This document shows positions 26,750-37,800 of a stretch of 64,000 nucleotides of DNA, in pieces. How positions within the stretch are numbered: the stretch's first letter is position 1; each line of letters begins with the position of its first letter. This DNA is from Gemmatimonadota bacterium (GTDB taxonomy: Bacteria; Gemmatimonadota; Gemmatimonadetes; Gemmatimonadales; Gemmatimonadaceae): NCBI GenBank assembly GCA_021413975.1, contig JAIOPJ010000013.1:1-64000 (forward strand), written 5' to 3'. The notes beneath the pieces are model-generated. The model made no database searches and had not been told where the DNA came from. It was given only the letters and a program-made list of their open reading frames with translations. A program made the position numbers and the translations under genes.

Positions 26750-27775
26750 ATGAGCACCCCCCGTGAAGTCACGCTGATCCCCGGAGACGGGATCGGACCC
26801 GCCATCACCGACGCGACCCTCCGACTGCTCGACGCCGCCGGCGCCGAGTTCCGCTGGGACCGCCAACTCGCCGGCATGGCCGCCGTCACGGACCACGGTG
26901 ATCCGCTTCCCGAGGCCACCCTCGACTCGATCCGGCGCACCAAGCTCGCGCTGAAGGGTCCGCTCGAGACGCCGGTCGGCAAGGGCTTCCGCTCGATCAA
27001 CGTGGCGCTGCGCAAGGAGTTCGATCTCTACGCGAACCTCCGTCCGGCCAAGACCGTGCTCACGAACACGCGCTTCGAGAACGTCGACATCATCCTCGTG
27101 CGCGAGAACACCGAAGGGCTCTACGTGGGCGCGGAGAGCTACATCAAGGTCGGCAACGATCCGCAGGCGGTCGCGCAGTCGGTGGCGGTGATCACCCGCG
27201 GTGGCGCCGAGCGGATCGTGCGCTACGCCTTCGAGTACGCGCTCAAGCACGGCCGCAAGCGCGTGACGGTCGTGCACAAGGCGAACATCCTCAAGTACTC
27301 GCAGGGCCTCTTCCTCGAGATGGGCCGCAAGGTGGCGGCCGAGTACGCCGGGCGCATCGCGAGCGACGACAAGATCGTCGACGCCTGCGCGATGGAACTC
27401 GTGATGAAGCCCGAGAAGTACGACGTGATCGTCACGACCAACCTCTTCGGCGACATCCTCTCCGACCTCACGTCGGGTCTCGTGGGCGGGCTCGGGCTCA
27501 CGCCCGGGGCGAACATCGGCTACGACTGCGGGATCTTCGAGGCGGTGCACGGCACCGCCCCCGACATCGCCGGGAAGGGGATCGCGAATCCCACGGCGGT
27601 GATGCTCGCGGCCTGTCAGCTCCTGGACCACGTGGGGGACGTGCCGAGAGCCGACCGCATCCGCGCCGCCATCGGCGCCACGCTGCGCGAGCGCAAGGTC
27701 GTCACCGGCGACGTGGGCGGGACGGCCACCACGGACCAGTACACCGACGCGGTGATCGCGCGGCTCAAGAGCTGA
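26750..27775 (+). CDS. NAD-type isocitrate/isopropylmalate dehydrogenase family protein, probably isocitrate dehydrogenase
   Basis: VTLIPGDGIGP; NVALRKEFDLYANLRPAKT; VRENTEGLYVGAE; NLFGDILSDLTSGLVGGLGL. Confidence 0.9.
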   Translation: MSTPREVTLIPGDGIGPAITDATLRLLDAAGAEFRWDRQLAGMAAVTDHGDPLPEATLDSIRRTKLALKGPLETPVGKGFRSINVALRKEFDLYANLRPAKTVLTNTRFENVDIILVRENTEGLYVGAESYIKVGNDPQAVAQSVAVITRGGAERIVRYAFEYALKHGRKRVTVVHKANILKYSQGLFLEMGRKVAAEYAGRIASDDKIVDACAMELVMKPEKYDVIVTTNLFGDILSDLTSGLVGGLGLTPGANIGYDCGIFEAVHGTAPDIAGKGIANPTAVMLAACQLLDHVGDVPRADRIRAAIGATLRERKVVTGDVGGTATTDQYTDAVIARLKS

Positions 27776-27789
27776 GCGCACCCCGCTCG

Positions 27790-28608
27790 GTGCGCATCCT
27801 CCAGATCTCCGACGTCCATTTCGGACGCCACGCGGTCGGCGCGTACCTCTCGGCGGTCGCGCGGCGCATCGCCGAGCGACGGTACGACGTCGTCGTCGTC
27901 GCCGGGGACCTCACGCAGCGCAACTTCCGCGGGCAGTTCCGCGCGGCGCGCTCGTTCCTCGATGCGGCGGCGGCGCTCTCGACGGTCTTCGTGGTGCCCG
28001 GGAATCATGATGTCGCCTGGTGGTGGAAGCCGCTCGGACTCGGACCCCGGGCGCTGTTGCTTCGCGGCTATCGCAAGTGGATCTCGAACGACCTCGAACC
28101 GGTGCTGCAGTTGCCGGGCGTGACGTTCGTGGGACTCAACTCCTGCCACGGCGTACAGCCGTACACGCTCACCACGCGCCTGCGCGACCTGAGCGTGGTC
28201 GGCGCGATCCGCCCGGAGCAGTGGGAGCGGGCGCGTGCGACCTTCGCCGGCGCGCCGGCCGGCGACCTGAAGGTGCTCGTCTTCCATCACAATCTCCTCC
28301 GCGGCGATCTGTCCAATCGGTGGGGCCTCGTGAATCGCGCCGCCGGAATCACCGAGGCGCTCGGCACCGGGGCGGACCTCGTGCTCAATGGCCACGATCA
28401 CCAGACGCGCATCGAGGCCGTCGAGGTCGGCGCGCGACGCCTGGTGGTCTCGCACAGCACCACGCTCTGCGACCGCACGCGCGGCGGACTGCCGGCCGCG
28501 TTCCAGGAGATCGAGCTCTCGCCGCAGGCCCTCACCCTGCGTGCCGTCACCTGGGACAGCGACGCGGGCGACTTCACGCCGCGTCAGGACCGGGTCTTCG
28601 CCCGATGA
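27790..28608 (+). CDS. Metallophosphoesterase (GTG start)
   Basis: ILQISDVHFG; VVAGDLTQR; VVPGNHDVAW; VFHHN; LNGHDH. Confidence 0.9.
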   Translation: MRILQISDVHFGRHAVGAYLSAVARRIAERRYDVVVVAGDLTQRNFRGQFRAARSFLDAAAALSTVFVVPGNHDVAWWWKPLGLGPRALLLRGYRKWISNDLEPVLQLPGVTFVGLNSCHGVQPYTLTTRLRDLSVVGAIRPEQWERARATFAGAPAGDLKVLVFHHNLLRGDLSNRWGLVNRAAGITEALGTGADLVLNGHDHQTRIEAVEVGARRLVVSHSTTLCDRTRGGLPAAFQEIELSPQALTLRAVTWDSDAGDFTPRQDRVFAR

Positions 28609-29351
28609 CCGCACGCGCCGACGACCAGTTCCAGCTCGGCTTCGGCCTGAGCTTCGCCGAGGGTCCCGACCTCGTGGCAGAGGCCGAGGAGCTCGCGGAC
28701 GAGGTCGAGGAGCTCGCCGACGCCGAGCGGGCGGCGGACAAGCTCTTCAGGAAGCTGTCGGCGATGGGGCTCGCGCACGTGCGACGCGTGGTGCTCACGC
28801 GCAACCGCAGCATCCTCGTGAGCGTGAAGGGCTTCGAGCTGCGCGTGCACGAGGGCTTCGTGGACGCACCGACCGAGATGCATGTGCAGATCGTGCGTTT
28901 CGTGATGGCCCGCCGCAAATGGGAGCGTCAGGCGGCGCGCGAGGCGATCGTCGCCTTCCCGCTTCCGCGCCACACCAAGCCCGCACGCGCGCCCGAGAAG
29001 ACGCACCCGGACGACGAACCGCTCGCCGAGCGGCTCGCCGAGTGGCACACGCGGCTCAATGGCGAGCGCTTCGGCGCGCAGCTCAAGCCGGTGCCGATCC
29101 GCGTCTCGCGGCGCATGCTGCGCCGCCTGGGCCATTACGCGCCGGGCGTGGAGGGCGGGGGACCGGAGATCGCGATCTCGGCGCGCCACTGTCACCGGGA
29201 CGGTTTCGCGTCGGCGCTGGAGACGCTGCTGCACGAGATGGTGCATCAGTGGCAGCATGAGAACGCGCTGCCGATCGACCATGGGGCGGACTTCCGGCGG
29301 AAGTGCCGTGAGGTGGGGGCGGTGCCGAGCGCCAAGCGCGCGGTGTGCTGA
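28605..29351 (+). CDS. SprT-like zinc metallopeptidase-domain protein
   Basis: LLHEMVHQWQHE (HExxH-like). Start inside track ORF 28020..29351; ATGA overlap with the upstream gene. Confidence 0.8.
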   Translation: MTARADDQFQLGFGLSFAEGPDLVAEAEELADEVEELADAERAADKLFRKLSAMGLAHVRRVVLTRNRSILVSVKGFELRVHEGFVDAPTEMHVQIVRFVMARRKWERQAAREAIVAFPLPRHTKPARAPEKTHPDDEPLAERLAEWHTRLNGERFGAQLKPVPIRVSRRMLRRLGHYAPGVEGGGPEIAISARHCHRDGFASALETLLHEMVHQWQHENALPIDHGADFRRKCREVGAVPSAKRAVC

Positions 29352-29374
29352 GCGCCGAGCCCCGCGGTCGCGTC

Positions 29375-29950
29375 TCACTGGGCGCTTGACTCCGGTGGGA
29401 CGATGCCGCCTCGGGCGCTGAGCAGCTCCGCGAGCATCGCGATCTGCCGCTCCTGCTGAGAGACGAGCTCGACCCACCGCGCCTCGCGCAGTTCGTCGAG
29501 CTTCTCGTGCAGGTGCCGGATCTCGATCTCGGCCTTGAGATTCACCTCGTAGTCGGCCTCGGCGTTCCTGCGGTCGAGCATCGCCGTGCGATTCTGCGAC
29601 ATCATGATGACCGGCGCCTGCAGTGCGGCCAACATCGAGAGGATCAGGTTGAGGAAGACGAACGGGTAGGGGTCGAACACGCGCCCCGGCGCCAGGAGGA
29701 CGGTGTTCATCGTCGCCCAGACGATCATCATCGTGAAGAAGATCAGGATGAAGGTCCATGAGCCGCCGAAGGCGGCGACCCCGTCGGCGAGCCGTTGGCC
29801 GAATGTGCGCTCCTCGTGGAATTCCCGATTCGTGTCGCGCGAGACCGTCGCACGTTCGTGCAACGCATCGACGACGCGTCGTTGCCGATCGGTGAGGGAG
29901 ATCCACTCCTTGCGGAGGAAGCGCTTGGCGAGGGATTCCGGCGTCGACAT
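29375..29950 (-). CDS. DUF1003 domain-containing membrane protein
   Basis: RTFGQRLADGVAAFGGSWTFILIFFTMMIVWATMNTVL...FDPYPFVFLNLILSMLAALQAPVIMMSQNR. Confidence 0.92.
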   Translation of the reverse strand: MSTPESLAKRFLRKEWISLTDRQRRVVDALHERATVSRDTNREFHEERTFGQRLADGVAAFGGSWTFILIFFTMMIVWATMNTVLLAPGRVFDPYPFVFLNLILSMLAALQAPVIMMSQNRTAMLDRRNAEADYEVNLKAEIEIRHLHEKLDELREARWVELVSQQERQIAMLAELLSARGGIVPPESSAQ

Positions 29951-30081
29951 CGGTCACGCCTCCGGGTCATGAGGGATGCAGGGCAATCTAGGAGGTAGGC
30001 ACGGGGGCGGCCCGGCCCGGGCGGCCCGCGCGACAGGAGCGGACGCGTGACCCGGCCGCCGTCTCGGGCGTTGTAGGAACG

Positions 30082-31221
30082 ATGACCGCTCGCCGATCCC
30101 TGCTCCATCTGCTCGCCCTCCTCACGTGCCCCCTGCCGCTCGCGGCCCAGGCGGTGAGCGGCGTCGTCCTCCTCCCCGATTCGGTCACGCCGGCGCCGGC
30201 CGTGCTCGTGCAGTTGCATACCGGCAGCGGGACGCCGCGACAGGCGCTCACCGACGCGCGCGGGCGCTTCGCCTTCCGCCTCGACCGAGCCGACTCGGTC
30301 ACCCTGCGCGCGATGCGTCCCGGACTCCGCCCGACGATCGCGCCAGCCCGTTTCGTCGCGGCGGGCGCCACGTCCGAGCTCCGGCTCATCCTCGGGGCCG
30401 AGCGCGTCGCCCTCGCGCCGGTGACCGTGACCGAGGACCGCGGCCTCTGCGGCCTCCGCGCCGACGCCGCGGCCTGGCAGCTCTGGGACGAAGCGCGAAC
30501 CGTGCTCGCGAGCACGGCGCTCGCCGAACGCGACAGCAGCCTGCAGATCCGCACCATCGAATACGAGGGCGTCCCGGGCGCGGACGGCGAAGTGGAGATG
30601 GTGGACTCCACGCTCCGGGTGGTCCCGTTGGGCGATGCCTTCGGTGAGGCGCACTACGACTCGCTCTTCCGATACGGCTACATCAGGCGCAACACGCCCG
30701 GGGTGACGACCTACTACGCGCCCAACGCGCGGCTCCTCACCGACGAACGCTTCGCGGCGACACACTGCTTCATCCGCGCGCCCGAGGACACGCTCGCCGA
30801 CGACGTGGTGGGCGTGCGCTTCGAGCCGATGACGCGTCCCCGCTACACGGACGTCGTGGGCACCTTCTGGCTCGACGTCGCCACGTACAAGCTGCGGCGC
30901 ATCGACTTCACCTACGTGAACCCTCCACCGCGGCACCGCGTCGCGGGCACCGGCGGAACGGTCGAGTTCAGCGAACTCAAGACCGGCCACTGGATCATGC
31001 GCGCCTGGACGATCCGCATGTCGAACCCGTCCGGGGGGTACAGCATCGCGTCGGCCGGGAGTTCGGGGTCGCGCAGCTGGCCGGAGGCGGGTCCGGTCGA
31101 CTTCGGCCTCTGGGCGCGGCGCCAGGTGGTCTTCCAGGTCACGCAGGACGAGTCATTGCTCATGCGTGACGCGGCCGCCGACCTGCTCGCGCGCCGGGTG
31201 CCGCTGGCCAAGGGACCGTAG
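30082..31221 (+). CDS. Carboxypeptidase-regulatory-like domain exported protein
   Basis: Signal peptide; AVSGVVLLPDSVTPAPAVLVQLHTGSGTPRQALTDARGRFAFRL. Confidence 0.75.
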   Translation: MTARRSLLHLLALLTCPLPLAAQAVSGVVLLPDSVTPAPAVLVQLHTGSGTPRQALTDARGRFAFRLDRADSVTLRAMRPGLRPTIAPARFVAAGATSELRLILGAERVALAPVTVTEDRGLCGLRADAAAWQLWDEARTVLASTALAERDSSLQIRTIEYEGVPGADGEVEMVDSTLRVVPLGDAFGEAHYDSLFRYGYIRRNTPGVTTYYAPNARLLTDERFAATHCFIRAPEDTLADDVVGVRFEPMTRPRYTDVVGTFWLDVATYKLRRIDFTYVNPPPRHRVAGTGGTVEFSELKTGHWIMRAWTIRMSNPSGGYSIASAGSSGSRSWPEAGPVDFGLWARRQVVFQVTQDESLLMRDAAADLLARRVPLAKGP

Positions 31222-31303
31222 CGCCCGCTGAGCGCCGACGGCTCGGCAAGCACGAGCCGCGTCTCGAACCGGCCGCCGCAATGACCTGGGCCACGGGTGC
31301 CGG

Positions 31304-31353
31304 CGCCAAGGGGGGGCGAGCGGACCACCGCCAAGGGGGGGCGAGCGGACCAC
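31304..31353. repeat. Perfect tandem duplication of a 25-bp unit
   Basis: CGCCAAGGGGGGGCGAGCGGACCAC at 31304-31328 and 31329-31353. Confidence 0.95.
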
Positions 31354-31495
31354 AGCGTCCCTGCGACCGCGCGCGTAGGACGGCTGATGTCAGATGCGCG
31401 CGTCCGGTCGGTTGCGCCCTCCCCTCCGGACGCGCACTCTCAACATCCAGCCGCCGCGACACTCGCGACGACCGATCCATTCCCGGGAGTCGTCG

Positions 31496-32524
31496 ATGCA
31501 TCAGCTCCGGCAGTCCGTCCTGTTGGCCGCCCTCGTCCTGTTCCCCGCGGTCGTCGCGGCCCAGGCGGCGCCAACGTACCACGTCGCCCGCACGGTCAGG
31601 ATCGGCGGTGACGGCGGCTTCGACTATGTGACCGCGGATCCCGCCGCGAAACGTGTCTTCCTCACCCACGCCAGCCGCGTCATCGTCTACGACCTCGCGA
31701 AGGACGCCGTCGCCGGCGAGATCCCCAACACCATCGGCGTGCATGGCGTCGCCCTGGCGCCGGACCTGAACCGCGGCTTCACCTCCAACGGTCGCGACTC
31801 GTCGGTCACCATCTTCGATTACACCACGCTCGCGGTGATCACCGTACTGCCGATCCATGCGATCAACCCGGACGCGATCACCTACGACGAGCTGACCAAG
31901 CGCATCTTCACCTGGAACCACGGGACCCACGACGCGACGGTCATCGACGCGGCCAAGGGCGAGGTCATCGGCCGCATCCCGAACATGGGGACGCCCGAGA
32001 CCGCCGTGACCGACGGGAAGGGCGCCCTCTGGGTCAACGTCGAGGACTCGGCGATGGTGGTCCGGATCGACACGCGCACCATGCGCGAGGTGACGCGCTT
32101 CTCGATCGCCCCGTGCGACGAGCCCACCGGCATGGCGATCGACCGCGCGAACCGCGTGCTCTTCTCGGTCTGCGACAAGGTCATGGCCGTCATCGACGCC
32201 GACAACGGCAAGATGATCACGACGGTGCCGATCTGCGGCGGCCCCGACGCGGCGGCGTACGATCCCGGCACCAAGCTGGTCTTCGCCTCGTGCGGCGACG
32301 GCAGCCTGAGCGTCATCCGGCAGACGAGCCGCACCGCGTACGCGCCGGTACAGACCGTCACGACGCCGCGAGGGGCGCGCACCATGGCGCTCGACCCGCT
32401 CACCCACGTCGTGTACCAGATGGCGGTCGAGTACGGTCCCGTGCCGGCGGCGACGCCGGGTGGCCGGCCGCCACGCGCGCCGATCATCCCGGGGTCGTTC
32501 TCGATGCTCGTCATCGCGCCGTAG
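31496..32524 (+). CDS. YncE family beta-propeller protein
   Basis: Signal peptide; repeated blades (GDGGFDYVTADPAAKRVFLTHASRVIVYDL; HGVALAPDLNRGFTSNGRDSSVTIFD). Confidence 0.8.
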   Translation: MHQLRQSVLLAALVLFPAVVAAQAAPTYHVARTVRIGGDGGFDYVTADPAAKRVFLTHASRVIVYDLAKDAVAGEIPNTIGVHGVALAPDLNRGFTSNGRDSSVTIFDYTTLAVITVLPIHAINPDAITYDELTKRIFTWNHGTHDATVIDAAKGEVIGRIPNMGTPETAVTDGKGALWVNVEDSAMVVRIDTRTMREVTRFSIAPCDEPTGMAIDRANRVLFSVCDKVMAVIDADNGKMITTVPICGGPDAAAYDPGTKLVFASCGDGSLSVIRQTSRTAYAPVQTVTTPRGARTMALDPLTHVVYQMAVEYGPVPAATPGGRPPRAPIIPGSFSMLVIAP

Positions 32525-33736
32525 GTGCGCGAGGCGACCCGACTCCTCGTGCTCGGGGCGGCGCTGCTCATCGCCGCCCCGACCGGGGCGTCCGCCCAGT
32601 CCCTCACACGGGCGCAGGCGATCGAGTCGGCGCTCGCGCGCGGGCCGCGCCGCGCCCTCGCGGCCGCCGACACGCTCGCTGCCGCCGCGCAGTACCGCGT
32701 CGCGCGCACCTTTCCCAACCCGACGCTCACGACCGAGTTCACCAAGGACGCACCGCAGTACCACGTCCTCGTGGACCTGCCGCTCGACCTCGGCACCTTC
32801 CGCAGCGCGCGCGTGCGGTCGGCCGCGGCGGCGCGCGAATCGAGCCGACTTCGCTTCGTCTACGAGCGCGCCTCGATCGCCTTCGACGCGGACGTGACCT
32901 ACACGAAGGCCTTGGCGGCGCGCGAACGCGCCCGCATCTCGCGCCTGAACGCCGCCGCCGCCGATTCGCTGCGTCAGATCGCCTCGACACGCCGCGACGC
33001 GGGTGATGCGAGCGACCTCGATGTGGAGGTCGCGTCCGTGAACGCCGGACAGCAGGCCAACGCCGCCGCCGCCGATGCGCTCTCCGTCGCCGTGGCATTG
33101 CTCGACCTCCAGGTCCTCGTGGGCGTCGCGGCCGAGAGCTCCACGGTCACGCTCTCCGACCCGCTCGAGCCGCTGCCAGACGCTGCACTCCCGGTCGGAA
33201 CGGGCGTGCCGCTGCTGGTGGACGCGGCGGCCGCATCGCTCACGGCGAGCGAGTACGCGCTCCGTCAGCAGAAGCGCGGCACCTGGCTCTGGCCCACGCT
33301 CACCGCCGGATTCGAGACGCACGACCCGGGCGGTGCGACCGGCGCGCTCCCGGTGGTCGGGCTCTCGCTGCCGCTCCCGCTGCTCGATCGCAATCGCGGC
33401 CCGATCCTCGCGGCCACCGCCGAGCGCGACCGCGCCGCCGCCGCCCTCGCTCTCGCGCGCCTGGAGGCGCAGTCCGGGATCGTGCGGGCGGCGCGCGAGC
33501 GCACGGCGGCGACCGCGCGGCTCGCGCGGGACCGCACCCTGCTCGCGAGCGCGGACCGCATCGCGGCGATGTCGCTGCGTGCGTACGAGGAAGGTGCCGC
33601 CCCGCTGGCCACCGTGCTCGAGGCGCAACGCGCCGCGCGCGAGATCCTCCTGCAGTACGTCGACGATGTCGCCGCGGCCCGGATCGCGGCGGCGACGGTC
33701 TCGCTCGTCACCCTCACCGCCGGCATCCGCCCATGA
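32525..33736 (+). CDS. TolC family outer-membrane efflux protein (GTG start)
   Basis: LTRAQAIESAL; FPNPTLTTEFTKDAPQYHVLVDLPLDLG; coiled-coil repeats. Confidence 0.85.
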   Translation: MREATRLLVLGAALLIAAPTGASAQSLTRAQAIESALARGPRRALAAADTLAAAAQYRVARTFPNPTLTTEFTKDAPQYHVLVDLPLDLGTFRSARVRSAAAARESSRLRFVYERASIAFDADVTYTKALAARERARISRLNAAAADSLRQIASTRRDAGDASDLDVEVASVNAGQQANAAAADALSVAVALLDLQVLVGVAAESSTVTLSDPLEPLPDAALPVGTGVPLLVDAAAASLTASEYALRQQKRGTWLWPTLTAGFETHDPGGATGALPVVGLSLPLPLLDRNRGPILAATAERDRAAAALALARLEAQSGIVRAARERTAATARLARDRTLLASADRIAAMSLRAYEEGAAPLATVLEAQRAAREILLQYVDDVAAARIAAATVSLVTLTAGIRP

Positions 33737-34827
33737 TCCGACCCTCCCCCCGCGTGCGTGATCGACGGAGCGGCCGCGCGCCAGTGCGCGCGCTGGTGCT
33801 CGGCGTGACGATATTGACCGCCGCCACCCTCGTCGCCTGTGGCGGCGGAGAGGCGACAGAGGAGGAGGCCGGCGCGGCCGTCGCCGTGCGTACCGAGGTC
33901 GTCGCCGTGAGCGACTTCACCGAATCGGTGAGCGCCATCGGTGAGGTCACGCCGCGCATCGGCCACGTGGCCGCCATCGGCGCCCCCGCGCCCACGCGCG
34001 TCACGAGCGTCCTCGTCACGTCGGGGGACCGCGTGAGCATGGGCGCGAACCTGGTCGACCTCGAGTCATCGGTGTTCGCCTCCGCGGCGAAGGGTGCGCG
34101 CGCGACCGCCGAGGCCGCGCGGCAGAACGCCGACCGCGCCCGCCGGCTGGTGGACGCGGGTATCCTGCCGCGCCGCGACCTCGAGGCTGCGACCGCAGCG
34201 CTCGCCGCCGCCGACGCGGACCTCGTCGTCGCCGAGCGGAACGTCGAACTCGGCATGGTGCGCGCGCCCTTCGACGGCGTGATCACGCGCGTGACGGCCG
34301 TGGTCGGCGCCGCGGTCGACGTCGGTGACGTGCTCGTGGAGATCGCGGACCCCTCGGCGGTGGACATCCTGTTCGCGGTTCCCGCGAATGACGCCGCGCG
34401 CATCCGCGTGGGCGCGGTCGTCCAGGTGCGGTCCGATGAGGGCGACAGTGCGGTCGCCGGCCGCGGCACCGTTGCGGAGGTCGGTGGCGTCGTCGATGCG
34501 GTCACGCGGAGCGTGGCTGTGCGGGTGCGCGTCGTGACCGCGCTCCGGCCGCTTCGCATCGGGGAGATGCTGTCCGGCGACATCACCGTCGCGACGATCC
34601 GTGCCGCGCTCGTCGTGCCCGTCGAGGCGCTCGTGCCGGACGGCGACGGCTTCAAGGTGTTCGTCGTGGACTCCGCGGACGTCGCGCACGCGCAGGCCGT
34701 GACCGTCGGCGCCCGCCATGCCGGCGTGGCACGCCTCCTCGGCGGCGTCGCGGCGGGCGACCGTGTGGTGACCTACGGTGCGTACGGCATGGACGACGGC
34801 GCCAGAGTCACGGCCCCGAAGCCGTGA
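33733..34827 (+). CDS. Efflux RND transporter periplasmic adaptor (MFP/HlyD family)
   Basis: Lipoprotein-like VACGGGE; SAIGEVTPRIGHVAAIGAP; APFDGVITRVTAVVGAAVDVGDVLVEIAD; ATGA overlap. Confidence 0.9.
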   Translation: MIRPSPRVRDRRSGRAPVRALVLGVTILTAATLVACGGGEATEEEAGAAVAVRTEVVAVSDFTESVSAIGEVTPRIGHVAAIGAPAPTRVTSVLVTSGDRVSMGANLVDLESSVFASAAKGARATAEAARQNADRARRLVDAGILPRRDLEAATAALAAADADLVVAERNVELGMVRAPFDGVITRVTAVVGAAVDVGDVLVEIADPSAVDILFAVPANDAARIRVGAVVQVRSDEGDSAVAGRGTVAEVGGVVDAVTRSVAVRVRVVTALRPLRIGEMLSGDITVATIRAALVVPVEALVPDGDGFKVFVVDSADVAHAQAVTVGARHAGVARLLGGVAAGDRVVTYGAYGMDDGARVTAPKP

Positions 34828-37800
34828 CCTCGCCGCGCGGCTGGTTCGATCGCCTCTCCGAGCAGCGCCGTCTGGTCTACCTCGCGGCCGCCCTGCTGAG
34901 CGCCGCCGGCGTCTGGGCGATGGATCGCCTGCCGTCGGCCATCTACCCGGAGCTGACGTTCCCCCGCATCACGATCGTGGCGCAGGGCTCGTCGCTCGGC
35001 GCGCGGCAGGTGGTCTTCGCGGTCACGCGGCCGATCGAGGAGGTGGTGAGCATCGTGCCCGGCGTGGTACGCGTGCAGTCGCGCACCATCCGCGGCGCGG
35101 CCGAGATCAACATGACGTTCGCATCGGGCACGGAGATGCGGTACGCGTTACAGCTCGTGCAGCAACGCGTCAACGAGGTGCTCGGCGAGCTTCCGCCCGG
35201 ACTCGACATCGTCGTCGACCGCCTGACGCCGTCGCTCTTCCCGATCATCTCGTACAACCTCGAGGGCGGTGACCCCGCGACCCTCTACGACATCGCGCGC
35301 TACCGCATCAAGCCGCTGATCTCGCGCGTGCCCGGCGTGGGGCGCGTGGATGTCGAGGGGACCGATGTCCATGAGGTGGAGGTCGTCGCCGACCCCGCGC
35401 GGCTCGCCCAGCAGGGCCTGACCTACGACGACCTCGCGCAGTCCATCAAGCGTGCCACCGGCGCCGAGGCGGTCGGTCGCCTCCCGCGGGACTACAAGCA
35501 GTACCTGATCGTCGCCGCGCACGAGGCGCACGCGACGGAGGACATCGCGAACGTCGTCGTGCGCGGCGGGTTGCGTGTGCGCGACATCGCGACGGTCACG
35601 CTCGGCACCGAGGACCGCGTCCGCATCATCAGCGGCAACGGCAAGCTCGTGGCGCAGATCAGCATCACGCGGCAGGTCGGGGGCAACTCGGTCGCCATCG
35701 CCGATTCCGTCGCCGGCGTGGTGCGCGCGCTCGGTCCGGCGCTGCCGCCGGGCGTACGCCTGCGCGCGGTCTACGACCAGCCTGAGCTCGTGCGCGACGC
35801 GGTGCGATCGGTGCGCGACGCGATGGTCGTCGGGGCGGTGCTGGCGATCCTCGTGCTGCTCGTCTTCCTCCGGCATGCCCGCATCACCGCGATCAGTGCC
35901 TCCGCGATCCCGCTGACGATGGCTATCACGGTGCTCGTCATGTCGTTCCTCGGACAGTCGTTCAACCTGATGACGCTCGGCGCCATGGCGATCGCGACCG
36001 GCCTCGTGATCGACGATGCGGTGGTGATCACCGAGAACATCGTGCGGCACCTCCACATCACGAGCGACCGTGCGCGCGCCGTCCGCGACGCCGTGCAGGA
36101 ACTCATCTGGCCGGTCACGACCTCGACGCTCACGACCGTCGTCGTCTTCCTCCCGCTCGGGCTCCTCGAGGGCGTAGTGGGACAGTTCTTCGCCGCGCTC
36201 TCGCTCACGCTCACCGTGGCCGTGATGGTCTCGCTGGTCCTGGCGCTCACCATCATCCCGCTGCTGAGCGAGCAGTTCCTCACGGCCGCCGACGCCGAGC
36301 TGGTCGAGGCGCAGGACGGCCACGACGCCACCGCGCGCGACGGGGCGCGAGCTATCCTCGCCCGCCTCGGCTCCGCCGTCGACGCCCTCTCCGACTGGTA
36401 CGCGGAGTCGCTCGGGCGTGTCCTGGGCCGGCCGCGATGGATCTTCGCGGGCGCACTCGTCCTCCTCCTCGCGGGCCTGTTGGCGCTGCGCGTCGCGAGC
36501 ACCGGGTTCCTGCCGGACATGGACGAGGGCGCGTTCGTGCTCGACTACGTCACGCCGGGCGGCACCGCGCTCGCCGAGACCGACCGCCAGATGCGGATCG
36601 TCGAGGGGATCCTCGGCGACACGCCGGAGATCCTCGGCACGTCGCGGCGGACCGGCGCCGAGCTCGGCCTCTTCGCGACCCTGCAGAACTCCGGCGACCT
36701 CGTCGCGCGCCTCTCGCCGCGCCGAAGCCGCGACCGCAGCGTCTTCGAGGTGGTGGACGACGTACGCGTGCGGATCGAGACCGCGCTCCCGCGCCTGCGG
36801 ATCGAGTTCGTCCAGATCATCACCGACGTGCTCAACGACGCCGCCGGTGTCTCGAGCCCCGTCGAGATCAAGCTCTTCGGTTCCGACCTCGCCGCGCTCG
36901 AGGGCTACGGCACGACGCTCGCGACCGCGCTCGAGGAGGTCGTCGGACTCGAGGACTTGTACGACGGCGTGAGCGAGCCGAGCGCCGAACTGGAGATGCG
37001 CGTGAACGCCGCGGAGGCCGACCGTGTCGGCCTCGCGCCGCAGGACGTGAGCGAGGCGGTGGGGGGCGCGTTGATGGGGGCCGCCGCCGGAGAGGTCCGG
37101 CTCGAGGATCGCGCCTACGGCGTCCGCGTCCGCGCGCCGGACTCCGTGCGCTTCAACGGCGCCCGGCTCGGCACGCTCCCGGTGCTGGCCCCCGCGACCG
37201 GGCGCACCGTCCCGCTGGCGTCGCTCGCCCGCTTCACCCCCATCGAGACGCGCGCCGAGCTCTGGCGCGAGAACCAGCAGCAGATGATCGCCGTCACCGC
37301 GGACGTCTCCGGCCGGGCGCTCGGCGACATCATGACCGACGTGCGCGGCGTGCTCGCGTCCACGCCGGCGCCGGAGGGCATCCGGGTCGAGGTGGCGGGG
37401 CTCTCGGCGCAACAGCAGGAGGCGTTCCGCTCGCTGTTGCTCGTGCTGGCACTGGCCGCGGCGAGCGTCGTCGCGATCATGGTGGTGCAGTTCCAGTCAT
37501 TCGTCGAGCCGCTCGTCGTGCTGCTGGCGGCGCCGCTCTCGTTCGTCGGTGCGCTCGCCCTGCTCATCGTGACGGGGACGCCCCTGAACGTCTCGTCGTT
37601 CATGGGACTCATCCTGCTTGTCGGGCTGATCGTGAAGAACGGCATCATCCTTCTCGACTTCACTCGGCGCCGCATGCGCGATGACGGCGTGCCCCTCGAG
37701 GAGGCGATCCGCGAAGCGGCGCGCGTGCGGCTTCGTCCGATCCTGATGACGACCCTCTGCACGCTCTTCGGACTCGTGCCGCTGGCGCTCGGGATCGGGG

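Noticed and set aside
30000-30080. GC-palindromic run cggcccggcccgggcggcccg upstream of 30082 as a structured RNA
   Set aside because: Simple GC low-complexity; no defensible paired architecture.
35148-37412. 754-aa minus-strand ORF opposite the RND permease
   Set aside because: Antisense of a confident CDS, low-complexity composition.
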